DNA of 64,000 nucleotides. Origin: Akkermansiaceae bacterium. Lineage in GTDB: Bacteria > Verrucomicrobiota > Verrucomicrobiia > Verrucomicrobiales > Akkermansiaceae. The notes below the pieces were generated by a model. It was not told the origin of the DNA. It did not search any database and was given only the letters and a program-made list of their open reading frames with translations. The DNA lies in contig JAJQGU010000030.1 in the NCBI GenBank assembly GCA_021200315.1, positions 19,194-83,193 of the forward strand. Direction: 5' to 3'. Made by a program: the position numbers and the translations under genes. Positions 60,053 to 64,000 of this stretch are shown here, one piece after another (positions within the stretch are counted from its first letter, which is position 1; each line of letters starts with the position of its first letter).

Positions 60053-61777
60053 ATGAGACGTCAAGACAATCCTTGGTTGAAAGCGGCGCAGACAATCATC
60101 CTGCAGGGGATGTTCGCCTATCCGTTTTATGGACTAATGGTCGTGAACAGTAAGGTACAAGACATTGCCGGGAACATCGGCCTCCGCGCGGGCGGGCTGG
60201 CCGCGCTGGTCATCTTGCTGGGAATGGGCTGTTCTTTCTATTTCTGCAGGAAGGCGGTGGATTTCTGCATAAGCGTTCCCGGGAGCGAAGAGAGCATCTC
60301 CCCGGGAAGGGCATGCACGAAAGTGCTGAACTCCCGTCGATGGATAGCGTGTCTGCGGATATTGATCGTCCTCTGCTTTCTCAGCGTGATCGTATGCGCC
60401 TTCAGCCCTACGATATGGCTTGACGAGGCGTTTACGCTCGGCTTGATCAGACATGACATGGCCGATGTGATCGGTCTGACGGCGCAGGATGTACATCCGC
60501 CGTTGTATTACCTGATGCTGAAGATGGCGGAGGATCTGTTTTCGTGTGTTTCCGGCACGTTTGCTTTCAGGGCGGCCGTCGCGAAACTCTTTTCCGCAGC
60601 CGCCTTCGCGGCGACGGCGGCGCTCTGCTGGGTGAAATTCAGGCGGGAGGAAACGAAGGGCTTCAGAGAGCTTTTGGTGCTCTGTCTTTTTGCCACCACT
60701 GGAATACTGTCGCAAAGCATAGAGATAAGGATGTACGGGTGGGCGTTATTTTTCGTGACCGGAACCTATCTGTACGCGAAAGAGGTGATGGATGGCGGAA
60801 GAGGAATCAAGACCTGGGGTCCGCTCGTCGTTTTCAGCGTGTGCAGCGCGTACACGCATAATTACGCGTTGATATCCATGGGAGCGGTCTGGCTGTATCT
60901 GCTGATCTGGGTGATCCTGAAAAACAGGAAGGAAGTGAAGAACTGGCTGATGGGAGGGACGGCGACGGCCGTTTGTTATGTCCCGTGGCTGCTGGTCTTG
61001 ATGAAACAAACGTCAAGGGTGTCGGAGAACTATTGGATATCTGATATAAACATGGGTAGTATATGGTCATGTGTCGTCTATGCGTTTCCGTTCATTTTTG
61101 CGGTGATTCCCGTCGTCATGCTGACCATTCTTCAGAGGAAAGAAAACCGGAAGGAGCTATTGTATCTGCTGAGCGGAGCGGCGATACCGGCGATGACATT
61201 TGCGGTCGGTGTGGCGGTGTCCGTGATCATTTGTCCTATACTTGTCAACCGGTACATGGTTCCCGGTCTTTTCTGCCTGTGGATAAGCGTATTGATGTGC
61301 TGGCGCAGGATGCACGACAGGCAGAAAGCGATTGTGGCCGGGATCATCGTATGCGGCTGTGTGATGTTCGGAGCGGAGTTTTTCATTGGAGAGCGCGCGG
61401 AGCGCCAGCGGACGGAAGAATCATTGGCGTTTTTCAGTGCTTTGGAGAAAGACAGCATAGTCTGTGTAAGCGATGACGAACACGTCCGAGATGTGGTGGC
61501 CGCCTATATGGATGATAGGGAGGTGTACTGTGTGACGGACGGTCGATACACCTTGAGAGACTTGTGGCAAAGCGTGTTTCCCAATCTGAAGGTAAGAAAT
61601 TATGAATTTATCACGGAGGCTTTGAGGAAAGGGCGGACGGTCTATCTGATGAGAGCGAATGCGGAGCCCGACGTTTCCTCGTGGGAGAGTGTGGCTGTGA
61701 TAGACCCGTTGGGAGAATACTTCTCTATCACGCCAAGAGTCAATGTTTACAGGCTTTCTCCCCGTGCTGTGGATTGA
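60053..61777 (+). CDS. GT39-like polytopic membrane glycosyltransferase
   Basis: A 574-residue protein with about 11-12 hydrophobic segments. Early after the second or third helix comes FSPTIWLDEAFTLGLIRHD, with the acidic D-E motif of the first outer loop, and TAQDVHPPLYYLML, typical of ArnT/PMT/GT39 (GT-C fold) enzymes. The last 140 residues are soluble. Such enzymes move a sugar from a polyprenyl-phosphate donor to a lipid or protein outside the membrane; the GT2 protein at 25.5 kb could supply such a donor. The AT-richer DNA, more ATA/AGG/GGA codons and a Firmicutes-like ribosome-binding site suggest horizontal transfer. Confidence 0.85.
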   Translation: MRRQDNPWLKAAQTIILQGMFAYPFYGLMVVNSKVQDIAGNIGLRAGGLAALVILLGMGCSFYFCRKAVDFCISVPGSEESISPGRACTKVLNSRRWIACLRILIVLCFLSVIVCAFSPTIWLDEAFTLGLIRHDMADVIGLTAQDVHPPLYYLMLKMAEDLFSCVSGTFAFRAAVAKLFSAAAFAATAALCWVKFRREETKGFRELLVLCLFATTGILSQSIEIRMYGWALFFVTGTYLYAKEVMDGGRGIKTWGPLVVFSVCSAYTHNYALISMGAVWLYLLIWVILKNRKEVKNWLMGGTATAVCYVPWLLVLMKQTSRVSENYWISDINMGSIWSCVVYAFPFIFAVIPVVMLTILQRKENRKELLYLLSGAAIPAMTFAVGVAVSVIICPILVNRYMVPGLFCLWISVLMCWRRMHDRQKAIVAGIIVCGCVMFGAEFFIGERAERQRTEESLAFFSALEKDSIVCVSDDEHVRDVVAAYMDDREVYCVTDGRYTLRDLWQSVFPNLKVRNYEFITEALRKGRTVYLMRANAEPDVSSWESVAVIDPLGEYFSITPRVNVYRLSPRAVD

Positions 61778-61908
61778 GGGGCCGAGCAGTGTGGAGCATG
61801 GGAGGCTCCTGTGAAAAGGGTATGGTAGGGAAACGCCTTTGATGAGACATGGAAAGCTGCCGCGGAATGGGCTGAATCCGGATGAACACATCAAAAATTT
61901 ATTTTGTT

Positions 61909-62397
61909 TCAGGGAGTGCCGGCCGTACAGTCTGTACTTTTCGGTTCCCCTTCAGGATATGATATGGAGCCAGGGGAGAGGGTGCAGTCGGGGCAGACGT
62001 TTGTTTTTTCATTGAAGTGCTGTAGAATGCCGCAGTCGGAGTGACTGCCTCTGGGACATTTGGAAAGTAGCTCTTTCAGATGACTCTTGAGACGAAGAAG
62101 AGAGGCGATTTGTGCGTCGATGTCGACAATGTGTTTTTTGATGAGAGCGTGTATAAAATCATGACTCACCGAGGGAGCGCTTTGAAATGAAAGCAGCTCG
62201 CGAATTTCGGACAATTTCATGCCGTGCAGACGGCAATGGCGAATAAAACGCAGACGTTTGACGTCCTCTTCGTCATAGATGCGATAATTGGTGTCGGTGC
62301 GTTCAGGTTTGCGCAGCAGACCTTCCTTCTCGTAATAACGAATAGTCACCACGCGACAGGCTGCTAGGCGGGACAATTCACCAATCCTGATTTTCAT
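61909..62397 (-). CDS. cadR: MerR-family heavy-metal regulator (CadR/PbrR-like)
   Basis: A 162-residue protein starting MKIRIGELSRLAACRVVTIRYYEKEGLL, the MerR winged-helix with the CadR/PbrR Cys14 (AACRVVTIRYYE). A long dimerisation helix (about 80-112) ends at LLSKCPRGSHSDCGILQHF, whose two Cys (Cys-x7-Cys region) bind Cd(II)/Pb(II) in known members. Further Cys at NVCPDCTL may add ligands. It would activate the divergent cadA promoter when metal is bound. It has its own near-consensus promoter. Confidence 0.9.
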   Translation of the reverse strand: MKIRIGELSRLAACRVVTIRYYEKEGLLRKPERTDTNYRIYDEEDVKRLRFIRHCRLHGMKLSEIRELLSFQSAPSVSHDFIHALIKKHIVDIDAQIASLLRLKSHLKELLSKCPRGSHSDCGILQHFNEKTNVCPDCTLSPGSISYPEGEPKSTDCTAGTP

Positions 62398-62408
62398 ATC
62401 AGGATCTT

Positions 62409-62437
62409 ATTGTAACTGGAATTGCAATGGATGTCAA
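62409..62437 (-). promoter_or_regulatory. cadR promoter
   Basis: Minus strand: TTGACA (62437-62432), 17-bp spacer, TACAAT (62414-62409), 11 bases to the ATG at 62397. Confidence 0.7.
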
Positions 62438-62522
62438 GAGCCCGTGTTCCTCAGGCACGCAGAGAAAAAAGATGCCTCTTTAAGAAAAAATTATATCATC
62501 TCATTTTTTTCATAAATTCTAT

Positions 62523-62553
62523 TTGACTCTATAGTTGCTATAGATATTAACAT
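62523..62553 (+). promoter_or_regulatory. MerR-type cadA promoter/operator
   Basis: TTGACT (62523-62528), a 19-bp spacer, TAACAT (62548-62553). The spacer holds two CTATAG boxes (62529-62534, 62538-62543) around TTG, the dyad typical of CadR/PbrR operators. The over-long spacer is the mark of MerR-controlled promoters. Confidence 0.85.
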
Positions 62554-62594
62554 GAATGCGGATTTTCCTGACATTAAACAATAATATAAAGACT

Positions 62595-64000
62595 ATGAAT
62601 AAGAAATTGACTGTGGCTGGGCAATCTCCCCATTCTTCTCCGAACGGTGCGCCTGTGAAAGGGACGCCTGTTTTGAAAGAGGAACAGGCTGCTTGCTCCG
62701 TGTTCTTCATTCGCGGGATGGATTGTCCTGTGGAAGAGAACCTCGTTCGAGCCAAGCTTGCTGGCGTGGAAGGGATCCGTTCCCTCGAATTCGATTTACT
62801 GGGGCGTCGTCTTATTGTTCGGCACGTCCCCGGAGCTCTCGCCGCCGTCGAACAGGCTCTCGCTGAGCTCGACATGGGAGCGGAACGGGTGATGAGGGGC
62901 GGGCATGAAGATTCTGTCAATAATGCTTTGCGCATTCCATGGATTCGTCTGATTGCTGCGGGGCTGATTGCTTTTCTGGCTGAACTGAGCGAATGGCTCG
63001 GGGAAGAAGGATTTCACCTGCTGGGAAAAGACGGCTGCGTTCAGCTTCCATTCGGCGTTTCGGGTTCGACGTTGGTCTCACTGTCGCTCTCCATGACTGC
63101 CATCGTTCTCGGCGGCTTGACAACATACCGCAAAGGCTGGACGTCCATATCGAAATTTGAACTGAATATCAACGCTCTCATGTTTGTGGCCGTTACGGGG
63201 GCTGCTCTGATCGGACAATTTTCCGAGGCCGCGATGGTGATGACTCTTTTCAATATAGCCGAGGCTCTTGAGGCGCGTTCGCTCGAGCGCGCACGTCATG
63301 CCGTTCGGGCGCTCACCGCTCTCGCCCCGAAAACGGCCGCTGTGTTGCAGGCCGATGGTGCGTGGAAGGATATGGATGTGCGGGAAGTGCCTGTTGGAGC
63401 ACGTGTTCGTGTGCGTCCCGGCGAAAAAATCGCGCTCGATGGCATCGTTGTTTCGGGGAGTTCGACGGTGAACCAATCGTCTATCACGGGCGAAAGTATG
63501 CCTGTAGAAAAAAGCGGAGGCGACACGGTGTTTGCGGGAACGCTGAATGGAACAGGAGCTCTTGAGTTTGAGACAACATCTTCTGCTCATGATTGTACGT
63601 TGGCGCGCATCATCCAAGCCGTGGAGGAAGCCCGGGCGGTACGGTCTCCCATGCAGCGTTTTGCCGATCAATTCGCCCGCCGCTATACTCCGGCAATATT
63701 CTTGCTGGGTCTGGCGGCGGGGCTCGTACCTCCTTTGTTCTGGGGGAGCCATTGGATGGAATCCCTTTACAATGGATTGACGATTTTGGTGGTCGGTTGT
63801 CCCTGTGCACTGGTGATTTCCACCCCCGTCACTATAGCGAGCGGACTGGTGGCGGCGATGCGTTCCGGCATTTTGGTTAAGGGAGGGCTTTTTCTCGAAC
63901 GGGGGCGTCTGCTTACGCAGATTGCTCTGGATAAGACGGGGACTCTTACTCTGGGCGAGCCCCGTCAGATGGATTTCGTATCTCTTTCCGATGAAGATGA
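62595..64000 (+). CDS. cadA: Heavy-metal-translocating P-type ATPase (CadA/ZntA type), 3' end missing
   Basis: The frame runs from ATG at 62595 off the right edge (468 codons visible). An N-terminal HMA-like domain has GMDCPVEENLVRAKL (Cys44; the CPxE variant of CxxC). Then membrane helices, the actuator SSITGESMPVEK, the ion site VVGCPCALVISTP (Cys402-Pro-Cys404) and the phosphorylation motif LDKTGTLTLG (Asp446). It should export Zn(II), Cd(II) or Pb(II). Divergent from cadR with a MerR-type promoter between them. The ATP-binding domain lies outside the window. Confidence 0.95.
   Translation, partial: MNKKLTVAGQSPHSSPNGAPVKGTPVLKEEQAACSVFFIRGMDCPVEENLVRAKLAGVEGIRSLEFDLLGRRLIVRHVPGALAAVEQALAELDMGAERVMRGGHEDSVNNALRIPWIRLIAAGLIAFLAELSEWLGEEGFHLLGKDGCVQLPFGVSGSTLVSLSLSMTAIVLGGLTTYRKGWTSISKFELNINALMFVAVTGAALIGQFSEAAMVMTLFNIAEALEARSLERARHAVRALTALAPKTAAVLQADGAWKDMDVREVPVGARVRVRPGEKIALDGIVVSGSSTVNQSSITGESMPVEKSGGDTVFAGTLNGTGALEFETTSSAHDCTLARIIQAVEEARAVRSPMQRFADQFARRYTPAIFLLGLAAGLVPPLFWGSHWMESLYNGLTILVVGCPCALVISTPVTIASGLVAAMRSGILVKGGLFLERGRLLTQIALDKTGTLTLGEPRQMDFVSLSDED

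Overview
The window looks like a chromosomal segment of a Gram-negative, probably host-associated Verrucomicrobiota bacterium. It has an lpxA gene (lipid A), outer-membrane barrels ending in Phe, an autotransporter, many lipoproteins, a PEP-CTERM surface protein of the kind common in Verrucomicrobiota, a formylglycine-type sulfatase and several small proteins of verrucomicrobial flavour. The phylum is an inference from gene content and style, not a measured placement. Most of the window is GC-rich; the parts near 10.6 kb, 28.6-29.4 kb, 36.2 kb, 43.5 kb and 59.6-62.6 kb are visibly more AT-rich.

Layout. 0-3.7 kb: 3' part of a repeat-rich autotransporter. 3.8-11.7 kb: Sel1 lipoprotein, PA14-like anchored protein, rpmB, xthA, esterase lipoprotein, PEP-CTERM protein. 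11.7-16.6 kb: larB-larE behind a glycosyltransferase, divergent from a Wzy/WaaL-like polymerase. 16.6-24.9 kb: rnhB-yraN, mreB-rng-MBL hydrolase, and a tightly overlapping usp-ymdB-tcdA operon. 25-33.9 kb: GT2 glycosyltransferase, rpsB-tsf, an RHS remnant, and a PiT phosphate transporter followed by a PhoR-like kinase. 34-43.3 kb: a tandem pair of U32-like proteins, an SGNH hydrolase, a tiny entericidin-like lipoprotein, pheS-pheT-thiD, lpxA-gph. 43.5-50.6 kb: zinc-ribbon/TPM membrane protein, thioredoxin-like protein, outer-membrane barrel, tRNA-Phe and tRNA-Pro, sulfatase. 50.8-55.8 kb: TPR lipoprotein, then polyamine genes nspC-speA-GNAT. 55.9-59.6 kb: metzincin-like protease and gap-pgk. 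59.6-64 kb: accessory-looking DNA with a MITE-like inverted repeat, a GT39-like membrane glycosyltransferase with an unusually strong Shine-Dalgarno, and a divergent CadR/CadA-type heavy-metal module that runs off the right edge.

The most interesting general signal is promoter placement. For about a dozen genes a clear sigma70-like promoter (TTGnnn, 17 bp spacer, TATAAT-like box) ends only 6-13 bases before the start codon, so the predicted mRNAs are leaderless or carry leaders of a few bases without a Shine-Dalgarno sequence. The putatively imported GT39-like gene differs by having a textbook ribosome-binding site. Other points worth checking are the coupled polyamine genes with an overlapping acetyltransferase, the U32-like pair with conserved cysteines, a metzincin with Asn at the usual Gly position, and two families of short inverted repeats.
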